A stretch of DNA of 47,799 nt, from NCBI GenBank assembly GCA_017619755.1, contig JAFZRU010000044.1:1-47799 (forward strand), written 5' to 3'. The stretch is from Prevotella sp. GTDB taxonomy: Bacteria > Bacteroidota > Bacteroidia > Bacteroidales > Bacteroidaceae. The position numbers were made by a program, and so were the translations under genes. Position 1 is the first letter of the stretch; every line of letters begins with the position of its first letter. Shown in pieces: positions 34,496 through 42,289 of this stretch. The notes beneath the pieces are model-generated. The model was not told where the DNA came from. It was given only the letters and a program-made list of their open reading frames with translations, and made no database searches.

Positions 34496-34882
34496 ATGAT
34501 TATCTGCATAATTCCGTATCCTTACGATTAATGTGGGTGTCGTGATTAGCGGGCGAAGCCCATAAAATAATCGCAACTCTGTTGCGTAAACAATCACCCC
34601 GACCCTTTGACCTTCGGTCGAAGGCACTTACGCTCGGCAAAGAGAAAATTGCATTTTCTCTTTGCTCTCGCTTACTCGTGCCTTTTTATGGGTCGAGGGT
34701 TCCTTAATGTAAGAGCGACGAGTAGGAGCGGTTGAGCCCCCTCCCGATGTCGGGAGGGGGACGGGGGGAGGGTAGGTACCCCTCCTTAGGAAAAGGAGGG
34801 GGCGGGGTGGTTGTGAATTTTCCAAGTTGGAAACTTGAAAATGTTCAAGCTTTTGGCTTAATGATACACCGTTGGTGATGAC
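34496..34882. repeat. Intergenic region with three perfect hairpins
   Basis: No gene is seen. It lies between the converging nucleotidase and porT genes. Perfect inverted repeats are CAAAGAGAAAA/TTTTCTCTTTG (34638-34664), CCCCCTCCCGA/TCGGGAGGGGG (34737-34760) and CCCCTCCTT/AAGGAGGGG (34779-34801). The middle part, with GCTCGGCAAAG and CTCGCTTACTCG, has the look of a degenerate dispersed repeat. One or more of these may act as bidirectional terminators. Confidence 0.6.
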
Positions 34883-35617
34883 TTACTCGAAGTAAAACGA
34901 CAGGGCGATAATCTTTGTCGAAGCCTTGCTCACAGAGTTGGTGTACATGATCATGTCGCGGTTCTTCAGATGGTTGGCATGGTCTTTGTCCAAGCTGTTG
35001 GAAAGGCTGAACATGAATTTCAGTTCCGGGCGGAGCTTGAAAAAGGGCAGGTAGAAGTCGCAGCCCATGCCCACCTCGAAAAACATGTCGTAACGCTTCA
35101 GGCGAAGATAGTCGTTGTCTTTGCCTGAGAGGTTGATGACTGGGTTGAGGCCCGCCATCAGGTAGGGACGGTGGTTGTTGAAACGAGGGGCGGCAAAGAT
35201 CAGGTCGAGGGCGGAGGTGATGTAGGCCGTCTTCAAGTCTTGGTGCTCCTCCGTCAGCCGCTCGTCGCTGTGGTTGCGGAAGGTGAAGTGACGGGTGCCG
35301 AAATACATCGCAGGGGCGACGCGGAACTGGAAATAGGTGTTCAACCGGAACTCCCCAAGGACACCCACGTTGAACCCCGGATCCCAGCGGTCTTGGTCGC
35401 AGGAGACGAGACGCTCCACGTAGGTGCCGTCTTCCTGCTCTATCTGCTGGGGGCCGACGTTGAGAAACTCGATGTCCTGGAGATGGGTGCCCACCACCAC
35501 GCCGAAATGGAATTGGCGCAAGTCGCAATAGGGGCGGTTCTCTACCTTGCGCTCCTGACTAAATGACGGGCACCATGCAAGAAGTACCCAAAATAGGATG
35601 ATTGCACGTCTCAACAT
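34883..35617 (-). CDS. porT: PorT-type outer-membrane protein of the type IX secretion system
   Basis: A 244-residue beta-barrel protein with signal peptide RRAIILFWVLLAWCPSFS. The pattern YCDLRQFHFGVVVGTHLQD, PGFNVGVLGEFRLNTYFQFR, APRFNNHRPYLMAGLNPVIN and CDFYLPFFKLRPELKFMFS matches PorT, which is needed for type IX secretion in Porphyromonas gingivalis. The C-terminal ALSFYFE is a typical last barrel strand. Its presence agrees with the sorting-like C-terminus on the 1,067-residue secreted protein at 18652-21855. It is divergent from the ferredoxin gene. A short TTAATG region upstream gives no clear -7 box. Confidence 0.85.
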   Translation of the reverse strand: MLRRAIILFWVLLAWCPSFSQERKVENRPYCDLRQFHFGVVVGTHLQDIEFLNVGPQQIEQEDGTYVERLVSCDQDRWDPGFNVGVLGEFRLNTYFQFRVAPAMYFGTRHFTFRNHSDERLTEEHQDLKTAYITSALDLIFAAPRFNNHRPYLMAGLNPVINLSGKDNDYLRLKRYDMFFEVGMGCDFYLPFFKLRPELKFMFSLSNSLDKDHANHLKNRDMIMYTNSVSKASTKIIALSFYFE

Positions 35618-35693
35618 ATTATAATAACGGCATTCAACCCTGCTTATTGCCTTTTTCCTTATTTTGATTTTGTATAAATAGGAAAAAATGTAT

Positions 35694-35733
35694 TACCTAT
35701 TAGTAGGTATTTCAAAATATTTTCCTATCTTTG
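35694..35733 (+). promoter_or_regulatory. Ferredoxin promoter with palindrome at the -33 region
   Basis: TATCTTTG at 35726-35733 is the -7 box. TACCTA (35694-35699) and TAGGTA (35704-35709) form a perfect inverted repeat around TTAG, just at or before the -33 position, and a further TTAGGTAT lies downstream at 35747-35754. It may be an operator for a redox- or metal-responsive regulator; the regulator is unknown. Confidence 0.5.
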
Positions 35734-35824
35734 CAGCACATAACTATTAGGTATCAACCTGTCCATTGGAAGGCATGCCTCGAGACAATTAACATTATAC
35801 ATTAACAATAAAACATTAAAGACT

Positions 35825-35992
35825 ATGGCTTATGTAATTAGCGAAGACTGCATTGCTTGCGGTTCTTGTATCAGCGAATGCCCCTCCGAGGCCATCTCCG
35901 AGGGTGACATCTACTCCATCGACCCGGATCTTTGCACCGAGTGTGGCACCTGTGCAGACGTTTGCCCCAACGAAGCAATCAGCCTTCCGTAA
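35825..35992 (+). CDS. 2[4Fe-4S] ferredoxin
   Basis: A 55-residue clostridial-type ferredoxin. Two CxxCxxCxxxCP motifs are present: CIACGSCISECP near residue 9 and CTECGTCADVCP near residue 37, each followed by NEAIS or SEAIS. It carries low-potential electrons in the cytoplasm for enzymes such as pyruvate:ferredoxin oxidoreductase and hydrogenase, as expected for a strict anaerobe. It is monocistronic, with a leader of about 85 nt behind its own promoter, and is followed by GGCCCC-like hairpin sequence (GCGGCTCCGG at 36020). It is shorter than most gene-calling cut-offs but clearly real. Confidence 0.95.
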   Translation: MAYVISEDCIACGSCISECPSEAISEGDIYSIDPDLCTECGTCADVCPNEAISLP

Positions 35993-36096
35993 TACAATTA
36001 GAAAAACTTGCAAAAATATGGCGGCTCCGGAATTCCGGGGCCGCTTTGTTGATTTTATGTCTCTTTTTTGCAAGAAATTTTTCGACCTGCGGATTG

Positions 36097-36326
36097 ATTT
36101 TGTGCAAAGACGGCCTGCAAGGCCAACGAGATACCAGCCCAGGGCAACGCCCTGGGTAAATGGTAAATGACGGAGTAGATTGCGCCCTGAAAGGGCAAAA
36201 GCATTATGACATCAATAAAGCTTATGCCCTTTCAGGGCGATATTTGGCTCACTCTCTTCTTCCCCAGGGCGTTGCCCTGGGCTGATTGCTTTTGGCCTTT
36301 CAGGCCGTTTCCATCCGCACAACACG
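36097..36326. repeat. 230-bp dispersed palindromic repeat, copy 2
   Basis: Near-identical to 22317-22543 across its full length, with small indels in the centre (CATTATGACATCAATAAAGC against CCTTATAGATGTCATAATGC). It is again intergenic, between the ferredoxin gene and the terminator of the TPR gene. Confidence 0.9.
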
Positions 36327-36357
36327 AAAAAAATCCCGCAGGGGAACCCTGCGGGAT
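36327..36357 (-). terminator. Intrinsic terminator of the exb-tonB-TPR operon
   Basis: On the minus strand ATCCCGCAGGG and CCCTGCGGGAT form an 11-bp stem with a minimal loop, followed by seven T. It lies 30 nt after the TPR gene stop. Confidence 0.9.
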
Positions 36358-36387
36358 GATGGTTGTTGACTTGTGGTATCGTCGTCA

Positions 36388-37860
36388 TTATTGCTCCTCG
36401 TCGAGGCCGAGGGCTTTCTTGGCGATGTTCTTGTGTGTCTCCACGGTGGAGTAGTTGTACACGTCCTGGAAGAATGGCTTGGCGGCGTCCAAGTCGTTCT
36501 TGCTTGACCAGTAGATGTATCCAAGGTCGAAGCAGCTATTCGACAAGTAGTACTTGTCGTCGTCGGTGAGTTCGCTCTTGGCTCTGATGTTGCTCACGAG
36601 GGGCTGCAGGAACGTGATGGCCTCGTCATCCATACCCAGCACGAAAGCCTGGTGTCCTTTCTGATAGGCGGCATAGTCAGCGGTGTGCGGGTGCTTGGCC
36701 ACCAACTTGTCGTAGATGCTGAGGGCCTTCTGCCAGTTGGTGGCGGCGTCGGTGTCGTATTGACCAGCTTCGGCGGTCTTCTTGGCCTCCTTGGCGGCCT
36801 TGGCAAGTTCCATGGCCTCCTTTGTCTTCTCAATATAGACACCGGCAAGCTTGGAATACTCTGAAGGCTTGGCGTTGGGGTTGTTCTCCAAGTACTTGAT
36901 GCTGTACTCCTCAGCCTTGTCCATGTCGCCAAGGGCGGTGTAAGCCTCAGAGATGCTCTGCAGGTTGGCCACCTGGGTGTTGTCCATGGAGAAAGCCTTG
37001 CTGAACTGCTCAATGGCTTCTGTCAATTTTCCAGCGTTCATCAATGCGCGGGCGTAGTAGGTGAAGTCGTTGGAGCGCTTTTCCACGTCGCCGCTGTTGA
37101 TGAGTTGCTCTGCAAAGCTCACGGCATCGGGGCTGTTGGCCTCCACGGCATTGAACATGGCAAGGCGCAGGAAGGCCTTGTTCTTGGGGAAGCGGCTGAT
37201 GGCGGTCTTGGCTATCTCCAAGCCCTTGTCGTATTTGCCGGTGGAGAAGGCGGAGAGCACATACTCTGCGATGTAGCTCTCGGAGATGCTGTTGATTTTA
37301 GCCCTGCTGAAAGCCTCGAAGGCCTTGGCGTCGTTGCCGCTCTCATAGTAGTTGTGACCCATCTCGGCGTCGATGGGGTACTCCGGGACGTTGGCGCGCA
37401 ATTCGTTCAGCACACGCTCCGACTCCGACGGAGAACGCTTGCGATAGACGTTGGCGTAACGGGTGTAACCCATGGGGTTCTTCGGGTCGAGCTGCATGGC
37501 CTGCTGGTACCACATGGCGGCGTTGCCACCGTCGTCTTTCAGAGCTTCTGCGTCACCCTTGAGGATGTATGCGTCGCCTAAGTTCTTGTTCTTCTTCAAA
37601 GCCATGTCGGCGATGGCGTTGGCCTGTTCGTAATTCTTCACTGCAAGGTAGGAGTTGCCTAAGGCCACAAGGGCCTTGGGGTTTTTCTTGAACTGCTTCA
37701 AGTAATCCTTTACAACTTGCTTGGCTGAGCCGACACCCGTGGGGTCGCTCTTCAGTGCTTTAGACACGTTGTCGATGGCCGAGATGTAGTCTTGTGCCAT
37801 CACGGGAGCGGACAGTCCGAAGATGAAGGCTCCCATCAATAGATATTTAACTGCTTTCAT
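36388..37860 (-). CDS. Periplasmic TPR protein, last gene of the exb-tonB operon
   Basis: A 490-residue protein with signal peptide VKYLLMGAFIFGLSAPVMA. It is built of tetratricopeptide repeats, for example ALVALGNSYLAVKNYEQANA, NAAMWYQQAMQLDPKNPMGY, DFTYYARALMNAGKLTEAIE and LQSISEAYTALGDMDKAEEY. TPR superhelices bind proteins, so it probably acts as a periplasmic scaffold. It is 81 nt downstream of the PstS-like gene, and the order ExbB-ExbD-ExbD-TonB-PstS-like-TPR recurs in Bacteroidota, which points to a shared function in outer-membrane energisation or transport. The specific partner is unknown. Lys/Asp-rich linkers (KKTAEAGQYDTDAATNWQ) interrupt the repeats near residue 370. Confidence 0.85.
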   Translation of the reverse strand: MKAVKYLLMGAFIFGLSAPVMAQDYISAIDNVSKALKSDPTGVGSAKQVVKDYLKQFKKNPKALVALGNSYLAVKNYEQANAIADMALKKNKNLGDAYILKGDAEALKDDGGNAAMWYQQAMQLDPKNPMGYTRYANVYRKRSPSESERVLNELRANVPEYPIDAEMGHNYYESGNDAKAFEAFSRAKINSISESYIAEYVLSAFSTGKYDKGLEIAKTAISRFPKNKAFLRLAMFNAVEANSPDAVSFAEQLINSGDVEKRSNDFTYYARALMNAGKLTEAIEQFSKAFSMDNTQVANLQSISEAYTALGDMDKAEEYSIKYLENNPNAKPSEYSKLAGVYIEKTKEAMELAKAAKEAKKTAEAGQYDTDAATNWQKALSIYDKLVAKHPHTADYAAYQKGHQAFVLGMDDEAITFLQPLVSNIRAKSELTDDDKYYLSNSCFDLGYIYWSSKNDLDAAKPFFQDVYNYSTVETHKNIAKKALGLDEEQ

Positions 37861-37941
37861 AACCGTTGGTTTTTATTTCCTTTTTTAGATGTTGTTTGTC
37901 AGTTGTAGGATGTCGGCAGAAATGAAAAGTTTAAATTTTTC

Positions 37942-38901
37942 TCATTTCTTAACATTCACATAGTTGATCACGATGTCGCCGCGATAGGGGAGCAACCCGG
38001 AGCGCAGCACGATTTTCTGACCCACCGGCTTGGTGATGAAGTTGGCGAAGCTGTAGGGCAGCTTGCGGGGCGGGTCCACGCAGATGGCGTAGATGGTGCG
38101 TGCGAAGGGATAACGTCCGTCGAGGAGGTATCCGGCGTAGGGCTTCCAACTGTTGCCTTTTGTGGCTTCGTCTCTGGTGCTGACGCCCATCACACGAACC
38201 TTGTTGATGAAGGTGAGGTTGGTGCTGTCGTTCTTGTCGTTGAGCCAGTTGGAACCGATGACGCCGATGGCTCCCGGGGTGTCGTGTACATATTCGATGA
38301 CCTCCGCGCTCGTCTTGGCGGCTGTCACGTTGGGGTTGTCGATGGGCTTGCCTTCGAGGACGGAGTCCACCACATAGTGTAGCGTTGCAGACTCCTTGTT
38401 GTCGAAGACGACGTCGAAATTACCTAATTTGGAGCCGGGGTACACCTGGTTCCACTGCGTCACCTCTCCGGTGAGGATGCGCTTGATGTCCTTCACGGTG
38501 ATGCACGTGTCGTTGTTGGCTGGGTGCACGATGAACGCAAGGGCATCGTAGCCTATGGGGAATACTTCGGGAAGTTGGTTTTTCGTCTTGAGGTAGGCCA
38601 CCTCGCTGTCTTTCAGCGGACGGGTGGTGAAGAAGAGGCAGGTCTGCATGTCACGGATGAGCTCGAAGCCTCTGTTCTCCGTGGTGTCCAGGAGGTTGAT
38701 CTTCGCCTTGGGGTATTTGAACTGGAAGTCGTCGATGAGCTCCTGAATGATGGGTTTGAGGCTCTCATCCGCGGCGATGGTCACCTCTCCTGATGTTTCA
38801 GTGTCGGTGCGACCTCCGCGCTTGTCGCTGTTGTCGCACGATGTGAAGGCAATGCCGCCGAGCAGCATGCCGATGAAAGTGAGGATGAATGCCTTTTTCA
38901 T
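37942..38901 (-). CDS. PstS-like substrate-binding lipoprotein
   Basis: A 319-residue lipoprotein (signal AFILTFIGMLLGGIAFTSC, Cys 22). It has the PBP-like fold of phosphate-binding PstS proteins: VTIAADESLKPIIQELIDDF at the start of the mature domain, FPIGYDALAFIVHP, VKDIKRILTGEVTQWNQV and DTPGAIGVIGSNW, with a PFARTIYAI strand. No pstCAB transporter genes are nearby; it sits between tonB and a TPR gene, so it may serve TonB-linked uptake or sensing and not a normal ABC transporter. A strong hairpin precedes it, suggesting uneven expression relative to tonB. Ligand unknown; phosphate is only the family default. Confidence 0.82.
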   Translation of the reverse strand: MKKAFILTFIGMLLGGIAFTSCDNSDKRGGRTDTETSGEVTIAADESLKPIIQELIDDFQFKYPKAKINLLDTTENRGFELIRDMQTCLFFTTRPLKDSEVAYLKTKNQLPEVFPIGYDALAFIVHPANNDTCITVKDIKRILTGEVTQWNQVYPGSKLGNFDVVFDNKESATLHYVVDSVLEGKPIDNPNVTAAKTSAEVIEYVHDTPGAIGVIGSNWLNDKNDSTNLTFINKVRVMGVSTRDEATKGNSWKPYAGYLLDGRYPFARTIYAICVDPPRKLPYSFANFITKPVGQKIVLRSGLLPYRGDIVINYVNVKK

Positions 38902-38940
38902 GGGGGTGTGTGGTTTTGGTGTTGTGGATGTAAAATTTTC

Positions 38941-38972
38941 GTCAGGGGCGACAGTATTCCGTCGCCCCTGAC
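38941..38972. terminator. Perfect 12-bp hairpin between tonB and the PstS-like gene
   Basis: GTCAGGGGCGAC (38941-38952) pairs exactly with GTCGCCCCTGAC (38961-38972). On the minus strand it is followed by GAAAATTTTAC, so termination may be partial. It may lower expression of the two distal genes or protect the upstream mRNA from 3' decay. Confidence 0.6.
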
Positions 38973-39017
38973 GTCATGTAGTCCTACAATTGCTTGTAGT
39001 GGAATGTTCGATGCATC

Positions 39018-39884
39018 TTACTGGAGCTTGAACGTTACAGGAAGGTTGTACTTCACGCGCACGGCTTGTCCGTTCTGCTTGCCGGGCACCCACTTGGGCA
39101 TGGCTTTCACCACGCGTGTGGCCTCCTTGTCGAGCGACGGGTCAACGCCGCGAACCACTTGCACGTTGCTCACAGAGCCGTCGGGCTCGACGACGAATGA
39201 CATCACCACGCGGCCCTGGATGTTGTTCTCCTCAGCCACGGGAGGATAGTGGATGTTGCTGCTGAGCCACGACATGAGGGCGGCGTTGCCACCGGGGAAC
39301 GATGGCGGCTGCTCCACCACGTCGAAAATCTTCTGCTCAACTTCTTTCTGCACTTCCACTTTGGGCTCCGGCTTTGGCGGCTCCACTGCCTGAACGACGT
39401 CGGTGCGGGCGGCCTCGATGTTACGGTCCTTCACACCTTCCTCGTCTTTCACACCGACAGCCACGTCAGCGTCGAGCTTGTCCTGCTGCTTCAGCTGGTT
39501 TTCTTCCTTCACCAACTCGTCCTTCTTGATGACGGGCGCGGTGAACTTCTGAGTCTCGCGAACTTGAGGAATTTCCTTCTTGGGTTGCTCGATTTTCGGC
39601 TTCTCAATCTTCTGCTCTTCCTTGCGGTCTTTCTTGGCTTGCTCCTGGAGTTTGGAAAGCTCCAATTGCTCCATGTAAGCCTGACGCTCGGCAGCAGCCT
39701 TGTCGGCCTGAATCTTCCATACCAGGTATCCGCCGATAAGCACTGCGGCAGCAACGAGGATGGCCAAGGCCTTCATGTTGCGGTTGCCGGTGCCTTTACG
39801 CAGTTGGTAGGCTCCGTATTCCTTGTTCTTGTCTTGGAACACCAAGTCGATCCATTTGGGATCGTAAAGATCTATATTTGACAT
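39018..39884 (-). CDS. tonB: TonB energy transducer
   Basis: A 288-residue protein that carries proton-motive energy from the ExbB/ExbD complex to outer-membrane receptors. The N-terminal cytoplasmic DLVFQDKNKEYGAYQLRK is typical of Bacteroidota TonB. One transmembrane helix follows (ALAILVAAAVLIGGYLVWKI, about 40-59), then a charged Lys/Glu/Pro linker (residues 70-185) and the C-terminal TonB domain (FPGGNAALMSWLSSNIHYPP, GRVVMSFVVEPDGSVSNVQV, VKAMPKWVPGKQNGQAV). It is fourth in the operon, 23 nt after the second exbD gene. Such transducers power SusCD-type glycan import as well as iron uptake. Confidence 0.93.
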   Translation of the reverse strand: MSNIDLYDPKWIDLVFQDKNKEYGAYQLRKGTGNRNMKALAILVAAAVLIGGYLVWKIQADKAAAERQAYMEQLELSKLQEQAKKDRKEEQKIEKPKIEQPKKEIPQVRETQKFTAPVIKKDELVKEENQLKQQDKLDADVAVGVKDEEGVKDRNIEAARTDVVQAVEPPKPEPKVEVQKEVEQKIFDVVEQPPSFPGGNAALMSWLSSNIHYPPVAEENNIQGRVVMSFVVEPDGSVSNVQVVRGVDPSLDKEATRVVKAMPKWVPGKQNGQAVRVKYNLPVTFKLQ

Positions 39885-39907
39885 AGTTTCTTTTCTTTTA
39901 GGTCATT

Positions 39908-40561
39908 TTACATTTCCACTCCCTTCAGTTTGAGAAGCTTCTCGTCGTCGGGAGTGATCTTGTCGATGACGTATGTTCCAATACTCAAGATCTGCATCTC
40001 ATCCAAGGCATCGACCATGTTCTTGTAGGAAGCATTGTCGGTGGGTTTGATCACAATGGTGAGGGTGGGAATTTTTCCGTCCTTCAGCTCACCGCTCTTG
40101 ATCTCACTCAATTTCTTGTAGTAGATGCTGTCGTCAGGATAGTTTTGAGGGTTCTGCTGCTTGTCGCGTGCCAACTCCTTGGCAGCCAGCTCAATTCTCT
40201 TCACTGGCTTCGTGCCGTCCTCGATGGCGTGCTCGCGGAGCACGTCGCGGATGCCCTTGCTGCCCCAGGTGGTTTCCTTCACCCAGTCGGCATTGTTGTA
40301 CTCGGGTATTCCCTCGCCGTAGTAGATCTTGTCGTTGGCCGCCACATAAAGTGTAACAGTCTGAGAGGCCTTCGACTCGTTCTTCATCTCGTCGTTTTGG
40401 TTCTCGTCATTGGATGGCATGGTCAACTCCATCGTCTGCGGCTTGCTAAGTGTGGTACAAAGCATGAAGAACGTGATGAGAAGCATCAGCATGTCCACCA
40501 TGGGCGTGAAGTCCACGCGGACGTTCATTTTTTTCTGTTTGCTTTCTTTTTTCTTTCCCAT
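39908..40561 (-). CDS. exbD: ExbD biopolymer transport protein (second copy)
   Basis: A 217-residue protein with one N-terminal transmembrane helix containing the essential Asp (D23 in VDFTPMVDMLMLLITFFMLC) and a periplasmic domain ending in LTIVIKPTDNASYKNMVDAL. It is longer than E. coli ExbD (141 residues), with an insert around 75-140. It forms the proton channel with ExbB. Its ATG shares one base with the stop of the upstream exbD (40561), indicating coupled translation. Two different ExbD proteins in a row is usual in Bacteroidota and suggests a hetero-oligomer. Confidence 0.92.
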   Translation of the reverse strand: MGKKKESKQKKMNVRVDFTPMVDMLMLLITFFMLCTTLSKPQTMELTMPSNDENQNDEMKNESKASQTVTLYVAANDKIYYGEGIPEYNNADWVKETTWGSKGIRDVLREHAIEDGTKPVKRIELAAKELARDKQQNPQNYPDDSIYYKKLSEIKSGELKDGKIPTLTIVIKPTDNASYKNMVDALDEMQILSIGTYVIDKITPDDEKLLKLKGVEM

Positions 40562-41193
40562 TATTCTTCCTCCGCTACTTTAAGGTTGGTGATCATGTAG
40601 TAGTGGCTCTCATCCATGTCCTGAAGCTCGCTCATGACCTTCTTCACGGTCTTGTACGGGGTGGTGGCGTCCGACTTCAAGGCAATCTTGATCTTGTCGT
40701 TCACGTTGCGCGCGGCGTCAACCCACTGCTGGAACTCGCTCATTCCGCCGTCGATGCTGTCGAGAGGTATTCCCTTTGTGGGGAGCACCTTGTGACGTTG
40801 GTCGGTGGACATGTTGAGGTATGATTTCATCTCGTCGAGAGGCACGCCGAAGGTGCCCTCGCGGGTGAAGACGTCGAGCTCCAGCGCGTTGGCGTCGGGC
40901 AACATGGCTTGGAGCGTCTCACCCAGGTTCTCTGTGTTGTCGATGCTCATGAAGACCTGACCCTCGCCCGTGGGATTGCCGGCGGCATCCTTCTCCGGGT
41001 TGACGAGGATGGTCAGGACCCCGTTTTCAGGCACCTTGATTTCGGAGACAGACCCTGGCACGTTGACCTTCACTGGCTCGTTCTTGACGAATGTCGAGGT
41101 GAGCATGAAGAAGGTCAGCAGGAGGGTCATGACGTCCGACATAGGCGTCATGTCGATCCAGACATCACTTTTCTTAACTTTTACTTTACCCAT
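40561..41193 (-). CDS. exbD: ExbD biopolymer transport protein (first copy)
   Basis: A 210-residue protein. The transmembrane helix with the proton-carrying Asp is near the start (D20 in MTPMSDVMTLLLTFFMLTS). The periplasmic part includes VNVPGSVSEIKVPENGVLTI and a C-terminal QDMDESHYYMITNLKVAEEE. It differs considerably from the second copy, so they are not a recent duplication. It lies 30 nt after exbB. It works with ExbB and TonB in energising outer-membrane transport. Confidence 0.92.
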   Translation of the reverse strand: MGKVKVKKSDVWIDMTPMSDVMTLLLTFFMLTSTFVKNEPVKVNVPGSVSEIKVPENGVLTILVNPEKDAAGNPTGEGQVFMSIDNTENLGETLQAMLPDANALELDVFTREGTFGVPLDEMKSYLNMSTDQRHKVLPTKGIPLDSIDGGMSEFQQWVDAARNVNDKIKIALKSDATTPYKTVKKVMSELQDMDESHYYMITNLKVAEEE

Positions 41194-41223
41194 AGCGATA
41201 AATTATTAAAGGGTTAGCAAAAA

Positions 41224-42054
41224 TTAAGCCTCTTCAGTGTGGTTTGCTTCGTATGTCTGAGCGATAGAATATCCAACCTCGTCGAGTGCGAAGGTCAACT
41301 TGTCCACCTTGTTGGTGAAGTAGTTGTAAGACACCACGGCGCACCAGGAAGTACCGATACCGAAGGCGGTGTTGATAAGGGCCTCAGAGATACCAGCGGA
41401 AAGTTTTGCAGAGTCTGCACCACCACCGGCGGAAAGAGCGGAGAAGGACTTGATCATACCGACCACAGTTCCGAGAAGTCCGGTCAGCGTACCGAGGGTG
41501 ACGAGGGTGGCGATGATGGGGAGGTTCATCGTCAGGGTCGGCATTTCAAGCTGTGAGGCTTCCTCGTGTGCCTGCTGGATCTTGGCCACTTTCTGAGCCT
41601 TCTTGATGCCAGAGGTAGCTTCCATCTCCTTGTAAGCGTTCAGAGAGGCGCTCACCACGTTGGCCACGGAACCCTTCTGCTGGTTGCAGAGCTGCTGTGC
41701 CTTGGCGAAGTCGCCGGCGTTGAGGGCGGCCTTGATGTTGGTGACGAACTTGGGAAGTGCGCCTTTGCCGAAAGCGGTCTTCAGAGCCAGCCAGCGCTCG
41801 ATGGACATGGCGAGCACGGTGAGCAGGAGGGCGTGGATGACAGGCACGATGATGCCACCCTTGAAGATGGTGCCCCATACGTCTGTCGGGGTTTCCTTGG
41901 TGGCGTCGGTGAAGTGTGACTCACTGCCAAACCAGGTGAAGAACAGAGTGAAAGCGATGATGGCGCATACCACGATGATCCAGAATGCACCTCTTACTCC
42001 TGTGAAGCCCTCAGACTTTTTAGCGGGGGCTGCTGCTTTGTTTGAATTTGCCAT
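41224..42054 (-). CDS. exbB: ExbB/TolQ/MotA family proton channel
   Basis: A 276-residue inner-membrane protein, first of the operon. Transmembrane segments are at about 25-44 (AFWIIVVCAIIAFTLFFTWF), 67-87 (GGIIVPVIHALLLTVLAMSI), 180-200 (NLPIIATLVTLGTLTGLLGT) and 230-250. The family signature LGTLTGLLGTVVGMIKSFSA and GISEALINTAFGIGTSW are intact. It forms the pentameric channel around ExbD helices. A -7 box TAACTTTG lies about 120 nt upstream, giving a long leader. The protein is larger than E. coli ExbB because of an N-terminal extension that is usual in Bacteroidota. Confidence 0.92.
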   Translation of the reverse strand: MANSNKAAAPAKKSEGFTGVRGAFWIIVVCAIIAFTLFFTWFGSESHFTDATKETPTDVWGTIFKGGIIVPVIHALLLTVLAMSIERWLALKTAFGKGALPKFVTNIKAALNAGDFAKAQQLCNQQKGSVANVVSASLNAYKEMEATSGIKKAQKVAKIQQAHEEASQLEMPTLTMNLPIIATLVTLGTLTGLLGTVVGMIKSFSALSAGGGADSAKLSAGISEALINTAFGIGTSWCAVVSYNYFTNKVDKLTFALDEVGYSIAQTYEANHTEEA

Positions 42055-42173
42055 AATTTTTTTTAGTTTGTGATTTAAGTTATTAAAAATTTAAGTTGTA
42101 CTATTCTCGAATGATTGTTCAAGTAGTATGATGTTTTCGTTTATGCATGGCAATAGCATGGCGAATAACATGG

Positions 42174-42181
42174 CAAAGTTA
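42174..42181 (-). promoter_or_regulatory. -7 box of the exb-tonB operon
   Basis: TAACTTTG on the minus strand at 42174-42181. The leader of about 110 nt before exbB contains three GGCATA/GCCATG-like imperfect repeats (ATGGC at several positions in 42130-42175) but no clear reading frame. Confidence 0.5.
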
Positions 42182-42289
42182 ATCATTTCATTGAAACTTT
42201 TAGTTCAATTAGGTTTTTTTAACAAAACTTTTTTTCTTTTGCCGTCTCGCGTGAGATGCCGCCAAGTCGCCTTTGCCGTACCGTGGGGG

